64,000 bases of DNA, from the NCBI GenBank assembly GCA_947588955.1, contig CANPYX010000002.1, forward strand, positions 141,310 to 205,309. The letters are read 5' to 3'. The DNA comes from an uncultured Oscillospiraceae bacterium (GTDB taxonomy: Bacteria > Bacillota > Clostridia > Oscillospirales > Oscillospiraceae). Within the stretch, counting starts at the first letter, position 1, and the number at the start of each line of letters is the position of its first letter. This document shows positions 32,885 through 41,493 of this stretch, piece by piece. The position numbers and the translations under genes were made by a program. The notes below the pieces were generated by a model. That model was given only the letters and a program-made list of their open reading frames with translations. It did no database searches and was not told the DNA's origin.

Positions 32885-34270
32885 TCAATCTCCTTTCACG
32901 TTCCCTAGCCTTTGGGCGATGAGGTCCATCTGCTCCGGCGTGGGCTCGGAGCCGAGCTTCAGGCTTACAACCATGCCGCCGTAGTCAAGGAACCAGCAGG
33001 ACATATACTCCGCCTCTTCCCCGTCGCTCATCCAGCTTATGAGCCGCCTGTAAGCCCTGTGGGCGTGCCAGGGCGACGGGTCCACGGGCTCGTAGTGGTC
33101 AATGTACAAGTAACCGTCCTCAATGCCGTCCTTCATGTTTTTCTCCAGAAGCTTGCGTATCGCAAGGTCCGTGAGCGCGGGAAAGCGCGAGGCGTACACG
33201 GTATACTCCAGCGTCTCGTCGCTGTGCCAGGTTGACCTGTCGGGGCGCTGGTAGCTCTCCAGGCGTGTCATGAGGAGCGATCCGTCCCGGCGGGTCACGG
33301 TGTACATATCCCCCTCCTCCCCGCCGCAGAGCTCCGAGAGCTCCAGCGGGACGCCGCCGGCATCGTGTAGCCACGGGAGCCTGTCGCTGAAGCCCACAAG
33401 GGTGAACACGGAAAAGCTCACGATCACAACGCTGAGCACCACCGCCGTCAAAAACGTGACGGTCCTGTTTACGCGTCCGGGCACGCCCAGGCGCTTCATA
33501 AGCGCCTTCACGCCCAAGGTCACGAGGACGGACACCAGAATAAGAGACGTCATCAGCAGCATTGCCGCGAGCAGGAGGCGGTTGCCGCTGACCGCCATAT
33601 CAATTAGATACACCGCCAAATCCACCAGCAAAACGGCAAGGAACGCCTTTTGGAACCTCCGGTGGCTCACCGAGGGCGTCCACTCCCCCACCCGCGCCGC
33701 CTTCCGAGCCCTTCGCAGCCACAGAAAGTAGGAGGTCATCTCCACCAGACTCACCGCCAGAAGGATGACTGCCGTCGTGACGGTAAAAAGGGAGCTTGCC
33801 CGTGAGAGAAAATCCACCGCATCAGTAAACAGCCTCCAGCCCATGGTCAGCAGCTCAAAAATCGCCACCGCCAGCAGGAAGAGGTGCGTGGGCAGATAGC
33901 TTTTCCACGCGGCGCGGTTTATCGTCTCCACCTCCAGCGCCGGGTCCGTCTCGATGGGCACGGGGTTTTCGCTTTCGTTGTAGAATACCTGCATCTGCGC
34001 CGCTGTGCCGGCAAGACGCCAGCCGGTGCGCCGGCAGAAATCCGCGAACTCCTGCTGCTCCTCGCCTAACCCCGGGTCAAATTCCGACGCCTTGGGGAAA
34101 TAGGAGATATAGAAGCTCCGGCGCTTTGGCTCCACGCGAGAGTATATCCGATAGAAGGGCCCAGAGCCCTCGAACAGCCAGCCCTTTTCAGACATCCTTC
34201 CAAAGTGGGCCGCCAGACCGTCGTAGTCCAGGAAAGAATATATCTCATACTGCCGCTTTTTGTCCTTCAT
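32885..34270 (-). CDS. DUF2812 domain-containing membrane protein (first, long form)
   Basis: This 461-residue protein has an N-terminal DUF2812 domain (AAHFGRMSEKGWLFEGSGPF, SFYISYFPKASEFDP, FADFCRRTGWRLAG), five TM helices between about residues 125 and 305, and an extracellular C-terminal domain of about 150 residues (LPWLHDAGGVPLEL...EQMDLIAQRLGNV). The extra domain is absent from the shorter paralogue next door. Its ATG overlaps the end of padR by four bases. Paralogous DUF2812 genes in tandem suggest a two-part membrane complex. Confidence 0.87.
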   Translation of the reverse strand: MKDKKRQYEIYSFLDYDGLAAHFGRMSEKGWLFEGSGPFYRIYSRVEPKRRSFYISYFPKASEFDPGLGEEQQEFADFCRRTGWRLAGTAAQMQVFYNESENPVPIETDPALEVETINRAAWKSYLPTHLFLLAVAIFELLTMGWRLFTDAVDFLSRASSLFTVTTAVILLAVSLVEMTSYFLWLRRARKAARVGEWTPSVSHRRFQKAFLAVLLVDLAVYLIDMAVSGNRLLLAAMLLMTSLILVSVLVTLGVKALMKRLGVPGRVNRTVTFLTAVVLSVVIVSFSVFTLVGFSDRLPWLHDAGGVPLELSELCGGEEGDMYTVTRRDGSLLMTRLESYQRPDRSTWHSDETLEYTVYASRFPALTDLAIRKLLEKNMKDGIEDGYLYIDHYEPVDPSPWHAHRAYRRLISWMSDGEEAEYMSCWFLDYGGMVVSLKLGSEPTPEQMDLIAQRLGNVKGD

Positions 34271-34590
34271 TTTGTGTCCTCCTTCCCGAAAATCCTTCTG
34301 TAATCCTCCGCCTGGCGGATGATGCGCCGGTACTCCCTCTCCAAAACCTCCCTGCCGGAGGCTGTGAGGATATAGCTGCGCCGTCTGCCCTCCACGCGCG
34401 TCTCCCTGATAAATCCCTCCTCAAGGAACTGCTCAAGGAGCGTGTAAAGCGTGCCGGAGCCCACGCGCACCCGCCCGCCGGTCATCTCCGGCACACGGTC
34501 CAGAATGTCTATGCCGCAGCACTCGGTATCCAGGCACAGGAGCGTATAAAACATCTGCTCAGTAAGCGTTTGCAGCCTCGCCCTGGGCAT
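34267..34590 (-). CDS. PadR family transcriptional regulator
   Basis: This 107-residue winged-helix protein of the short PadR type has LTEQMFYTLLCLDTECCGIDI, GSGTLYTLLEQFLEEGFIRE as recognition and wing, and a C-terminal dimerising helix LEREYRRIIRQAEDYRRIF. It is the first gene of the operon with two DUF2812 genes. RBS GGGAGG precedes the ATG. Two palindromes on its promoter make self-repression likely. Members of this subgroup respond to antibiotics or other small ligands. Confidence 0.92.
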   Translation of the reverse strand: MPRARLQTLTEQMFYTLLCLDTECCGIDILDRVPEMTGGRVRVGSGTLYTLLEQFLEEGFIRETRVEGRRRSYILTASGREVLEREYRRIIRQAEDYRRIFGKEDTK

Positions 34591-34634
34591 TTTACCGCCT
34601 CCCCTTTCGTCGGCGGAGCGTCCCCCGCCGTTTT

Positions 34635-34687
34635 CTCGATAATCGAGTTTATGTGCTCATTATAATCTCGATATTCGAGAATGTCAA
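34635..34687 (-). promoter_or_regulatory. padR operon promoter with two operator palindromes
   Basis: On the minus strand TTGACA (34687-34682), a 17-bp spacer and TATAAT (34664-34659) form a consensus promoter. TCTCGATATTCGAGA (34666-34680) fills the spacer. CTCGATAATCGAG (34635-34647) lies just past the start point. Centres are 32 bp apart, three helical turns, so two PadR dimers could sit on the same face. Confidence 0.88.
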
Positions 34688-34697
34688 CAGTAAAAAA

Positions 34698-34722
34698 GCG
34701 GGAAAATGAAAAATTTTCCCGC
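34698..34722 (-). terminator. Terminator of the P-type ATPase-like gene
   Basis: GCGGGAAAA and TTTTCCCGC with a 7-nt loop are followed by TTTTTT on the minus strand. It separates this gene from the padR promoter. Confidence 0.88.
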
Positions 34723-34729
34723 CATAGAG

Positions 34730-36637
34730 CTATTTGATTTTTGTGTTGTACAGCGAAAAGCCGTGAAGGGCGAACATGACGAGGACGGAGCCCCAGAGTG
34801 GCAAGACGCCCGTAAGCCCCAAAATTGCCGTGAGGAGCCTTGCGGCGGCGGAGGCGAAGAAGGTGACGGTGGCGTTCTTACGGACCCTTGCGGACACCCT
34901 TATGAGGCGGGATAGGCGCGATACGCCGCCGTCGGCTATTATGACGTCGGGGAAATGGGCGGTGGTGTCCTCCCCCACCCCGATCGTGACGGAGACGTTG
35001 GCGAGCTCCAAAAGCTCCCTGTCGCACCCGGCGCGGCTGACAAACGCCGTGCGGTCGCCGGGGTCCTGAGTATCCTGGATGTAACGGAGGCGCTCCAGCT
35101 TGTCCTTGGGGCGGCAGTCGGAGTAGATCTCGGTGATGCCAACCCTGCGCGCCACATTTGTGGCGGAAAGGGCGTTGTCGCCGGTCATTATAGCCACGTT
35201 CGCCACTCCCGCGCGCCGCAGGTCGCCGGCGGCGTTGACGCTGTCCGGCAAAATACTGTCGGTAAAATCTATCCGCCCGACGCATACCTTGTCCACGCAC
35301 ACGAAGGCGCAGGTACAGCCGGGGACGTACATATTCCCCTTGACGCCCAGCGTCTCCATGAAGTCGATGTTGCCGATTCCCACAAGCTGCCCGCCCTCCA
35401 GTCGGACCATGCTGCCGTAGCCAGGAATTACCCGCTGATTCGTTATGAGGGACCTGTCGGGAACAACGCCGCTGGCGGCGCGGACCGCCTTGTTTATGGG
35501 GTGCTCGGAGTAAACTCCGGCGTAGGCGGCAAGGTAGAGGAGCTGATCATGGCTTATCCTCACGGGGTCGGTGTCCGCCACGGTATACACCCCGTCGGTG
35601 ACGGCGCCGGTCTTGTTGTAGAGCACGGAGCCTATGTCAGCCGCAGCCTCGATGACGCCGGTGCCGCCTATCCAAAGACCGTTGTCAAAGACGTCCTCCA
35701 CCGCTTCGGAGCAGCCCAGAAGCGCCCCAAGCTCACCGCTGTATACGCACACGGAAACGAGCACGGAAGCCCTGGCGAGCCACTTCAAAAAGTCAAACCC
35801 GTCTAAGAGCGCCGGGATAAGGGCAAAGAAGACGGCGGCAGCGGCGGCGCCGAAAAAGATGTACTTTTCCAAAAGCCGAAGCTCCGAGACGGCCCCGATT
35901 TTCCCTGTCCTCAGCTCGGTAAGGCACTGGGAAAGGCGCATGTCCCGGTTGGGGTCTATTCCGTCGCACTTATCGTCAAGCCTGTCCAGCACATTTCCCG
36001 TCAAACGCGCGGACACTCTTTCCAGAATAAGAAACAGTATGTCAAATATTATCGCGGCGATACCCGCCTCGGCGGGCTCCACCGCCGCAACGCACATAAC
36101 CACGGAGACGAACATCACCGCGGGGGCGCGGGAGCGGGACGGGTCCTTGATGTGCGCCCAGCTCCAGGCTATGAGCGGAAGGCAGGCGAGGAGCATCCCG
36201 GCAATCACAAGTATGCTCCACGCCATGTCGGACATTTGGAAGATGAGGGCGCTTGCCGTCAGCGCGGCGGCAGGGACGCACGCGGCGGCGACGCCGATGA
36301 GCTCCGTGTCGGGCTTTCTCACCCTCGGCTTACGGCTTTTGCCGACCTTCTCCTGGACGCCGGAGTTTTCCGGCTCGCCGTCTGGCTCCTCCGGCTCCGG
36401 CTCAAAATCGCTCCGTTCCGGCTCAGATTCGGGCTCGGACTCTAACTCAGAAACGGGCTCAAGCTCCGGTTCGGGCTCGGTTTCCGGCGCCGTCTTGATG
36501 TCAGGCGCAGCCGCGGGCTCAACGTCCTCTAATTCCGGCGCGGGAGCGTTCTCCGCGTCCGAGTAGTAATCCTTTATGATGTCCTCCACGGTGTAACCGG
36601 TATCCTCCGGTTCTATACGGGGGTCCTTTTCGTCCAT
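34730..36637 (-). CDS. P-type ATPase-like protein with altered catalytic motifs
   Basis: This protein of about 635 residues has the domain order of P1B-type metal ATPases but probably cannot form the phospho-enzyme. Residues 1-100 are acidic and rich in Glu/Pro/Ser. TM helices and an actuator-like part follow. The phosphorylation site DKTGT is NKTGA (Asn341), the CPC-type membrane motif is absent, and the GDGxNDAPAL hinge reads AGCDRELLELA. EHPINKAV and MTGDN remain. ATG 36637 has GGTGGTGAT upstream. The intact frame, terminator and conserved folds argue for a maintained pseudoenzyme, perhaps a sensor or scaffold, not debris. Neighbours give no hint. Confidence 0.8.
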   Translation of the reverse strand: MDEKDPRIEPEDTGYTVEDIIKDYYSDAENAPAPELEDVEPAAAPDIKTAPETEPEPELEPVSELESEPESEPERSDFEPEPEEPDGEPENSGVQEKVGKSRKPRVRKPDTELIGVAAACVPAAALTASALIFQMSDMAWSILVIAGMLLACLPLIAWSWAHIKDPSRSRAPAVMFVSVVMCVAAVEPAEAGIAAIIFDILFLILERVSARLTGNVLDRLDDKCDGIDPNRDMRLSQCLTELRTGKIGAVSELRLLEKYIFFGAAAAAVFFALIPALLDGFDFLKWLARASVLVSVCVYSGELGALLGCSEAVEDVFDNGLWIGGTGVIEAAADIGSVLYNKTGAVTDGVYTVADTDPVRISHDQLLYLAAYAGVYSEHPINKAVRAASGVVPDRSLITNQRVIPGYGSMVRLEGGQLVGIGNIDFMETLGVKGNMYVPGCTCAFVCVDKVCVGRIDFTDSILPDSVNAAGDLRRAGVANVAIMTGDNALSATNVARRVGITEIYSDCRPKDKLERLRYIQDTQDPGDRTAFVSRAGCDRELLELANVSVTIGVGEDTTAHFPDVIIADGGVSRLSRLIRVSARVRKNATVTFFASAAARLLTAILGLTGVLPLWGSVLVMFALHGFSLYNTKIK

Positions 36638-36660
36638 TGTATCACCACCCGAAAATTTCA

Positions 36661-36687
36661 AAGGAGGCGAGCAAAGCGCGCCTCCTT
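36661..36687 (-). terminator. Terminator after fba
   Basis: AAGGAGGCG and CGCCTCCTT form a stem across a short loop, 9 bp after the aldolase stop. The minus-strand transcript continues TGAAATTTTC. Confidence 0.75.
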
Positions 36688-36695
36688 AATGGCTT

Positions 36696-37664
36696 TTAGG
36701 CTTTGCCGGCGCAGCCAAGGACGTCTATGAGCTTGTGGGTGACGATGGCCTTGATGTTGGCGCGGGCGGGAGTGAGGTACTGGCGGGGGTCAAAGTGGTC
36801 GGGGTGATCCGCGAAATACTTGCGGATGGAGCCGGTCATGGCAAGGCGGAGGTCGGAGTCAATGTTTATCTTGCACACGGACAGCGTGGCCGCCTTTCTG
36901 AGCTGCTCCTCGGGGATACCCACGGCGTCGGGCATTTTGCCGCCGTTTTCGTTGATCATCTTCACAAACTCCTGTGGAACGCTGGAGGAGCCGTGGAGCA
37001 CGATGGGGAATCCGGGCAGGCGGCGGGATACCTCCTCAAGGATGTCGAACCTCAGGGGAGGCGGAACGAGGACGCCCTGCTCATTGCGGGTGCACTGGGC
37101 GGCGGTGAACTTGTAGGCACCGTGGCTGGTGCCGATGGCGATGGCGAGTGAGTCGCAGCCGGTCTTGGAGACAAACTCCTCAACCTCCTCAGGGCGGGTG
37201 TAGCTGGAATCCTCGGCGGAGACGTTGACCTCGTCCTCCACGCCGGCCAGGGAGCCGAGCTCCGCCTCGACGACGACACCGTGATCGTGGGCGTACTCCA
37301 CCACCTTGCGGGTGATGGCAATATTCTCGGCGAAGGGCTTGGAGCTGGCGTCGATCATCACGGAGGTAAAACCGCCGTCGATGCAGGACTTGCAGGTCTC
37401 AAAGTCGGGACCGTGGTCAAGGTGCAGGGCGATGGGTATGTCGGGGCACTCTATGACAGCCGCCTCCACAAGCTTCACAAGGTAGGTGTGGTTGGCGTAG
37501 GCGCGGGCGCCCTTGCTGACCTGGAGGATCAGCGGCGCGTGCTGCTCCCGGGCGGCCTCGGTGATCCCCTGGACGATCTCCATGTTGTTTACGTTGAAGG
37601 CGCCCACGGCGTAGCCGCCGTCATAGGCCTTCTTAAACATCTCGGTGGTGGTTACTAAAGGCAT
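36696..37664 (-). CDS. fba: Class II fructose-1,6-bisphosphate aldolase
   Basis: This zinc enzyme of about 322 residues splits fructose-1,6-bisphosphate in glycolysis. Motifs: YAVGAFNVNNMEIVQGI, ALHLDHGPDFETCKSCIDGGFTSVMID with the catalytic Asp and zinc His, VEAELGSLAGVEDE, GTSHGAYKF with a zinc His, VLHGSSSVPQ and KINIDSDLRLAMTGSIR. ATG 37664 with GAGGAG at 8 bp is the start; 37 open codons further upstream are not coding. It is transcribed alone. Confidence 0.97.
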   Translation of the reverse strand: MPLVTTTEMFKKAYDGGYAVGAFNVNNMEIVQGITEAAREQHAPLILQVSKGARAYANHTYLVKLVEAAVIECPDIPIALHLDHGPDFETCKSCIDGGFTSVMIDASSKPFAENIAITRKVVEYAHDHGVVVEAELGSLAGVEDEVNVSAEDSSYTRPEEVEEFVSKTGCDSLAIAIGTSHGAYKFTAAQCTRNEQGVLVPPPLRFDILEEVSRRLPGFPIVLHGSSSVPQEFVKMINENGGKMPDAVGIPEEQLRKAATLSVCKINIDSDLRLAMTGSIRKYFADHPDHFDPRQYLTPARANIKAIVTHKLIDVLGCAGKA

Positions 37665-37755
37665 ATATGTCACTCCTCGGTAGAAAGATTGGGTTTTCGA
37701 CTGTTCCATTATACCATATCGGTCCGCCAATTCAAGTATAAAAATAGCAAAAAAT

Positions 37756-37786
37756 AACGCGGCACGTCTTTTCAACGTACCGCGTT
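37756..37786 (-). terminator. Terminator after the aminotransferase gene
   Basis: AACGCGGCACGT and ACGTACCGCGTT pair with one mismatch around a 7-nt loop, 9 bp beyond the stop codon on the minus strand, followed by ATTTTTTGCTATTTTT. Confidence 0.88.
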
Positions 37787-37794
37787 TTGATTAT

Positions 37795-38994
37795 TTACGC
37801 AAGGGGCTCGTTGTTGAGGAATTTTTCCAGCCTGTCAAGACCCTTTTTGATGTTCTCAAGGCTCGTGGCGTAGCTCCAGCGGATGTGCTCGTTGGACCCG
37901 AAGGCGGCGCCGGGGACCGTGGCGACAAGGCCGTGCTTCAAAAGCGCCTGGGCAAAATCCGAGGAGTCGCGTATCTCCTCCCCGCATATGGTGGAGCCGA
38001 AGGTTTTGGAGACGTTCATGAATATGTAGAACGCCCCGTCTGGGGGAAGGCAGCTCACCTTGTCAATGGCGTTTACGCGGCTGACGAAATACTCCCGCCT
38101 CTCGGCAAATTTTTTGCGCATCTCCTCCACGCATGTCTGGTCGCCGCTGTAAGCCTCGATCGCGGCGTACTGGGCGATGTTGCAGGCGTTGCCGGTGGAG
38201 TGGCTGAGGTAGGTGTCCATGAGCTTTATGATCTCCGCGGGTCCCGCGGCAAAGCCTATCCTCCAGCCGGTCATGGCGTAGGTCTTGGATACGCCGTTGA
38301 CGACCACGGTGCGCTTATAAAGCTCCGGGTCAATGGCGGCGGCGGAGACGAATTTGCCCTCGTAGACAAGCGTGGCATAGATCTCATCGTCGATGAGGTA
38401 GAGGTCGTTTTCAACAATTACCTTTGACAGGGCGCGAAGCTCCTCCTCGGAGTAGAGCATTCCCGTGGGGTTGGAGGGGTTTGTGAGGATGACGGCCTTG
38501 GTCCGGTCCGTGACCGCGGCGGCAAGCTGCTCCGGGGAGACCTTGAACCTTGTGGACTCGTCGGTTTTGAGGATCACGGGCTTCGCCCCGCACATCCTTA
38601 TCGCCTCCTCATAGGTCACCCAGTAGGGCGCGGGGAGAATGACCTCGTCGCCGGGGTTGAGCATGACGCGCATAGCGACGTACAGCACGTGCTTCGCGCC
38701 GGAGGTTACGCAGATGTTCTTGTTTTCATATTTGACGCCGAAGGTCCTGTCAAGATAGCCGCATATGGCGGCCTTTAGGGGCGCCACGCCCGAAGAGGAG
38801 GTATAATAGGACTTGTTCCCTTCGATGGCGGCGATGCCCGCCTCCTTGATGGGGTCCGGCGTGAAGAAATCGGTCTCCCCCGCCCCGAAGCTGACCACGT
38901 CCACACCCTGGGACTTGAGCTCCTGGCTGAGGGCGTTGATTGCGAGTGTCGCCGAGGGCTTTATCGCCGAGGCGGCGTTTGACAGGCTTTTCAT
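37795..38994 (-). CDS. Class I aminotransferase (aspartate aminotransferase-like)
   Basis: This PLP enzyme of about 399 residues belongs to the Ib aspartate aminotransferase group. It has GAGETDFFTPDPIKEA, YTSSSGVAPLKAAI, NPSNPTGMLYSEEEL, LIDDEIYATLVY, NGVSKTYAMTGWRIGFAAGP with the PLP Lys, and IRWSYATSLENI with the carboxylate-binding Arg. ATG 38994 matches family starts; the 39 open codons upstream lack similarity. Probably aspartate:2-oxoglutarate transamination, though related enzymes accept other amino acids. Confidence 0.93.
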   Translation of the reverse strand: MKSLSNAASAIKPSATLAINALSQELKSQGVDVVSFGAGETDFFTPDPIKEAGIAAIEGNKSYYTSSSGVAPLKAAICGYLDRTFGVKYENKNICVTSGAKHVLYVAMRVMLNPGDEVILPAPYWVTYEEAIRMCGAKPVILKTDESTRFKVSPEQLAAAVTDRTKAVILTNPSNPTGMLYSEEELRALSKVIVENDLYLIDDEIYATLVYEGKFVSAAAIDPELYKRTVVVNGVSKTYAMTGWRIGFAAGPAEIIKLMDTYLSHSTGNACNIAQYAAIEAYSGDQTCVEEMRKKFAERREYFVSRVNAIDKVSCLPPDGAFYIFMNVSKTFGSTICGEEIRDSSDFAQALLKHGLVATVPGAAFGSNEHIRWSYATSLENIKKGLDRLEKFLNNEPLA

Positions 38995-39272
38995 GATGGT
39001 ATATCCCCTATCTGCAATTGATTTTACAGTCATTATATGCTCAATCCTGCATTTTGGCAAGAGTATAAGGTCATTTTCATATGAATATGAATTTTTCGCT
39101 TGCATCAACATTCATAATTTGTGCATTTTAACACCAACCTGACCTAAGCAAGCGAGGATACAGCTTAAAATATGCAAAATTCGGAAACGCGCCGAAAACG
39201 TATCAAACAGCGCGGCGGTGCAAATAATAGCTTACGCAAAGCTTTATGGTCAAGGACCGACAAGGAGGAAAT

Positions 39273-39626
39273 ATGAAAAAAGCGTTATATATCGTTCTGG
39301 CGCTTATAATGGCGCTCTCACTGGTCTCCTGCGGCAGCTCCGACGCCGACAGGAGCGACAACACCAAGGACGGAGTTATCGGCGACGGGCTTGACGACCT
39401 CAAGGACGACCTTCGCGACATGGGCGAGGACATCACCGGCAGCATGGGCACCGGCGGAAACAACGGCACCACCGGAACCAACAACGGCACCGGCACGAAC
39501 GGCACCACCGGCACAAACAACGGCACCGGTACGAACGGGAACAACGGAACCAACGGTACTAACGGCACTGCCGGTACAGGCAGCGCAAACAACGGCTACG
39601 TGCCCGGCAACGGAATGAACCGGTAA
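39273..39626 (+). CDS. Small lipoprotein with Asn-Gly-Thr repeat tail
   Basis: This 117-residue protein has a lipoprotein signal peptide (MKKALYIVLALIMALSLVSC, Cys20), a short charged helix DGLDDLKDDLRDMGEDI, and about 50 residues made almost only of Asn, Gly and Thr (NNGTTGTNNGTGTNG...). The tail is probably unstructured and exposed on the cell surface. At DNA level it is a tandem array of AACGGCACC-like 9-mers. ATG 39273 with AAGGAGG is preferred over an upstream in-frame start. No family was recognised. Confidence 0.8.
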   Translation: MKKALYIVLALIMALSLVSCGSSDADRSDNTKDGVIGDGLDDLKDDLRDMGEDITGSMGTGGNNGTTGTNNGTGTNGTTGTNNGTGTNGNNGTNGTNGTAGTGSANNGYVPGNGMNR

Positions 39627-39650
39627 GCAAACCTTACAGCAAAACACAAA

Positions 39651-39689
39651 CATACCCACACCGTGCGGTCAACCGCGGGTGTGGGTATG
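39651..39689 (+). terminator. Terminator of the lipoprotein gene
   Basis: CATACCCACACC and GGTGTGGGTATG form a perfect 12-bp stem with an inner GCGG / CCGC pair, 24 bp after the stop codon, followed by CTTGTGTTG. Confidence 0.8.
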
Positions 39690-39751
39690 CTTGTGTTGTA
39701 AAAGACTCAGCCGTCTCAATTTGATGAAGTCGAGGCGGCATGTACGATTCT

Positions 39752-40288
39752 TTATTGCTGCTCAATACTCCGGTCAATTTCTCCGTAGATCTCTCTGAAC
39801 GTATCCTCTGATATTGCCGCTTTTGGCATCCAGAATGAATATAGCGCGCGCAATTCTGGAGAATCACCAAGTAATGAACTCACTTCTTCGTAGGCAAATG
39901 TGTTTGCGTCCGTCTCATAAGGCTGTCCCAGATAAACCTCTGTAAAAAAGTCCTCGTTCACATCCAGTTTGCAGGTTTTCCATTCGCCGTCTACAAGCTT
40001 ATGGCAAACGCCATCATACATAATGACATATTGCCGGCTTTTAATTATCATCTCGTCAAATCGGTCCGGTTGGAGGTATTGGGATGCGTGGCGCAATTCA
40101 TGAAACAGATAAAACAATTTTTCATAATCAGGACGCCTGTCAAGCCTCGTCAGGTTGATATAAACGGTCCCGCTGTCCGGGTCAAATGTCCCATTTGCGT
40201 TTTCATATCCAACCGGCATAGCAAAAGACAGGCAGACATCTAAACCGTTTTCGTGGCAATATCTGTTAAAATAAGTGTGATAGTTCAT
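39752..40288 (-). CDS. Putative zinc metallopeptidase-like protein
   Basis: This 178-residue cytosolic protein has no recognised family name. FHELRHASQY (about residues 66-75) contains HxxxH within the HExxH pattern HELRH, and ETDANTFAYEEV about 60 residues later supplies a third, Glu, zinc ligand. This arrangement is typical of gluzincin-type peptidases such as ImmA/IrrE-like proteins. ATG 40288 has GAGG at suitable distance. The base composition is more A/T-rich than its neighbours, in line with recent acquisition. A link to phage-type repressor cleavage is possible, but no repressor gene is adjacent. Confidence 0.6.
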   Translation of the reverse strand: MNYHTYFNRYCHENGLDVCLSFAMPVGYENANGTFDPDSGTVYINLTRLDRRPDYEKLFYLFHELRHASQYLQPDRFDEMIIKSRQYVIMYDGVCHKLVDGEWKTCKLDVNEDFFTEVYLGQPYETDANTFAYEEVSSLLGDSPELRALYSFWMPKAAISEDTFREIYGEIDRSIEQQ

Positions 40289-40511
40289 CGTATGTTTCCT
40301 CATAGAGATACAAAGGAAATGTTTTTTGAATTGTCCTTCTCCAGTCCACTCAATTTAACATTATATCATCCAAATGCGAAGAAATCTACTGTCGGCTAAG
40401 ACGGTTAATTAATTTTTTTACAAAATTTCTGCCATCGAATTGGGACTCAAAAAATATGTGGACTATTACGCCGGAATGTGATACAATATATCCGCAGAAA
40501 GGGATAAAAAT

Positions 40512-41489
40512 ATGGACATAGAGACAACTGTAGCTCAGGCGATACATTCCGCCGACGACAAAGCCAGATATGACGCCGCGTGCAAAAGGCTTTTATCCGA
40601 GAAGTCTATTCTCGCCAGGATCATGCGGCGCTGTGTCCCCGAATACTTAAATTGCAGTGTCGAGGATATTGAGAAGCGTTACATCGAAGGAACGCCGCAG
40701 GTCGGCGAGGTGCCGGTTTTCCCAGACGGGCAGTCCCCGATAATTCGCGGTCAGGATACCAGCGACAAAAGCGTGAGCGAGGGAACGGTCACCTACGATA
40801 TCCGTTTTCAAGCCTTGATCCCTGGCACGGATGACAGGCTGAGCCTTATCATAAATATCGAAGCCCAGAACAAGTATAACCCAGGGTATCCGCTGACCAT
40901 GCGCGGAATATACTACTGCGCCCGCATGATCTCCTCCCAGTACGGACAGGAATTTGTGTAATCGCACTATGAGCGGCTGAAAAAGGTATACTCGATCTGG
41001 ATCTGCATGGACCCGCCTAAGGAAAAGGCGAACACGATCATGCAATACGCCATACAAAAAAGAGACGTCTTCGGCAGGACCGTCGAGCCGGTCGAGCATT
41101 ATGATCTGCTGACGGTCATCATGCTGAATATCGGCAATCCGGAGGAACCGGGCGCGGATAAGCTCCTGAGAATGTTGGGAGTTCTTCTGTCGGGGAAAAT
41201 GAAGGAAAATGAGAAGCGGGATATTCTGACAAATGAGTACAATATCCCTATGACGCGTGAAGTTGAAAAGGAGGTTACAGCAATGTGCAACTTGAGCCAG
41301 GGAATCGAAGACCGCGGGATTCAAATAGGCAGGCAGGAAACTCATATCGATCTGTACTGGTCAATGCTAAATGAACACCATTGGACATCAAAAGAAGCCT
41401 TGGACTTTCTCAAAATACCTGTCAACGAGCGTGAAAGCTTCCTGAAGGAAGCGCAAAAGGCAAACATGGCACAGTGGCAACGAGGTTAA
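40512..41489 (+). pseudogene. Rpn/YhgA-like PD-(D/E)XK nuclease (transposase-like), interrupted by a stop
   Basis: The frame from ATG 40512 reads a Rpn-family (PD-(D/E)XK transposase-like) protein: ILARIMRRCVPEYLNC, TVTYDIRFQALIPG with the catalytic Asp, LIINIEAQNKYNPGYPL with the ExQ form of the active site, and YYCARMISSQYGQEF. A TAA codon at 40959-40961 interrupts it. The same frame then continues with SHYERLKKVYSIWICMDPPK to 41489, where the family C-terminus is complete. One base change would restore about 325 residues. Relatives promote RecA-independent recombination in Escherichia coli. Copies are often numerous and decayed in Clostridia. Confidence 0.85.
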
Positions 41490-41493
41490 AGTG

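Noticed and set aside
39446..39600. Minisatellite or mobile repeat in the lipoprotein gene
   Set aside because: The 9-mer periodicity follows the Asn-Gly-Thr codons of the intact frame, so it is explained as a low-complexity protein tail.
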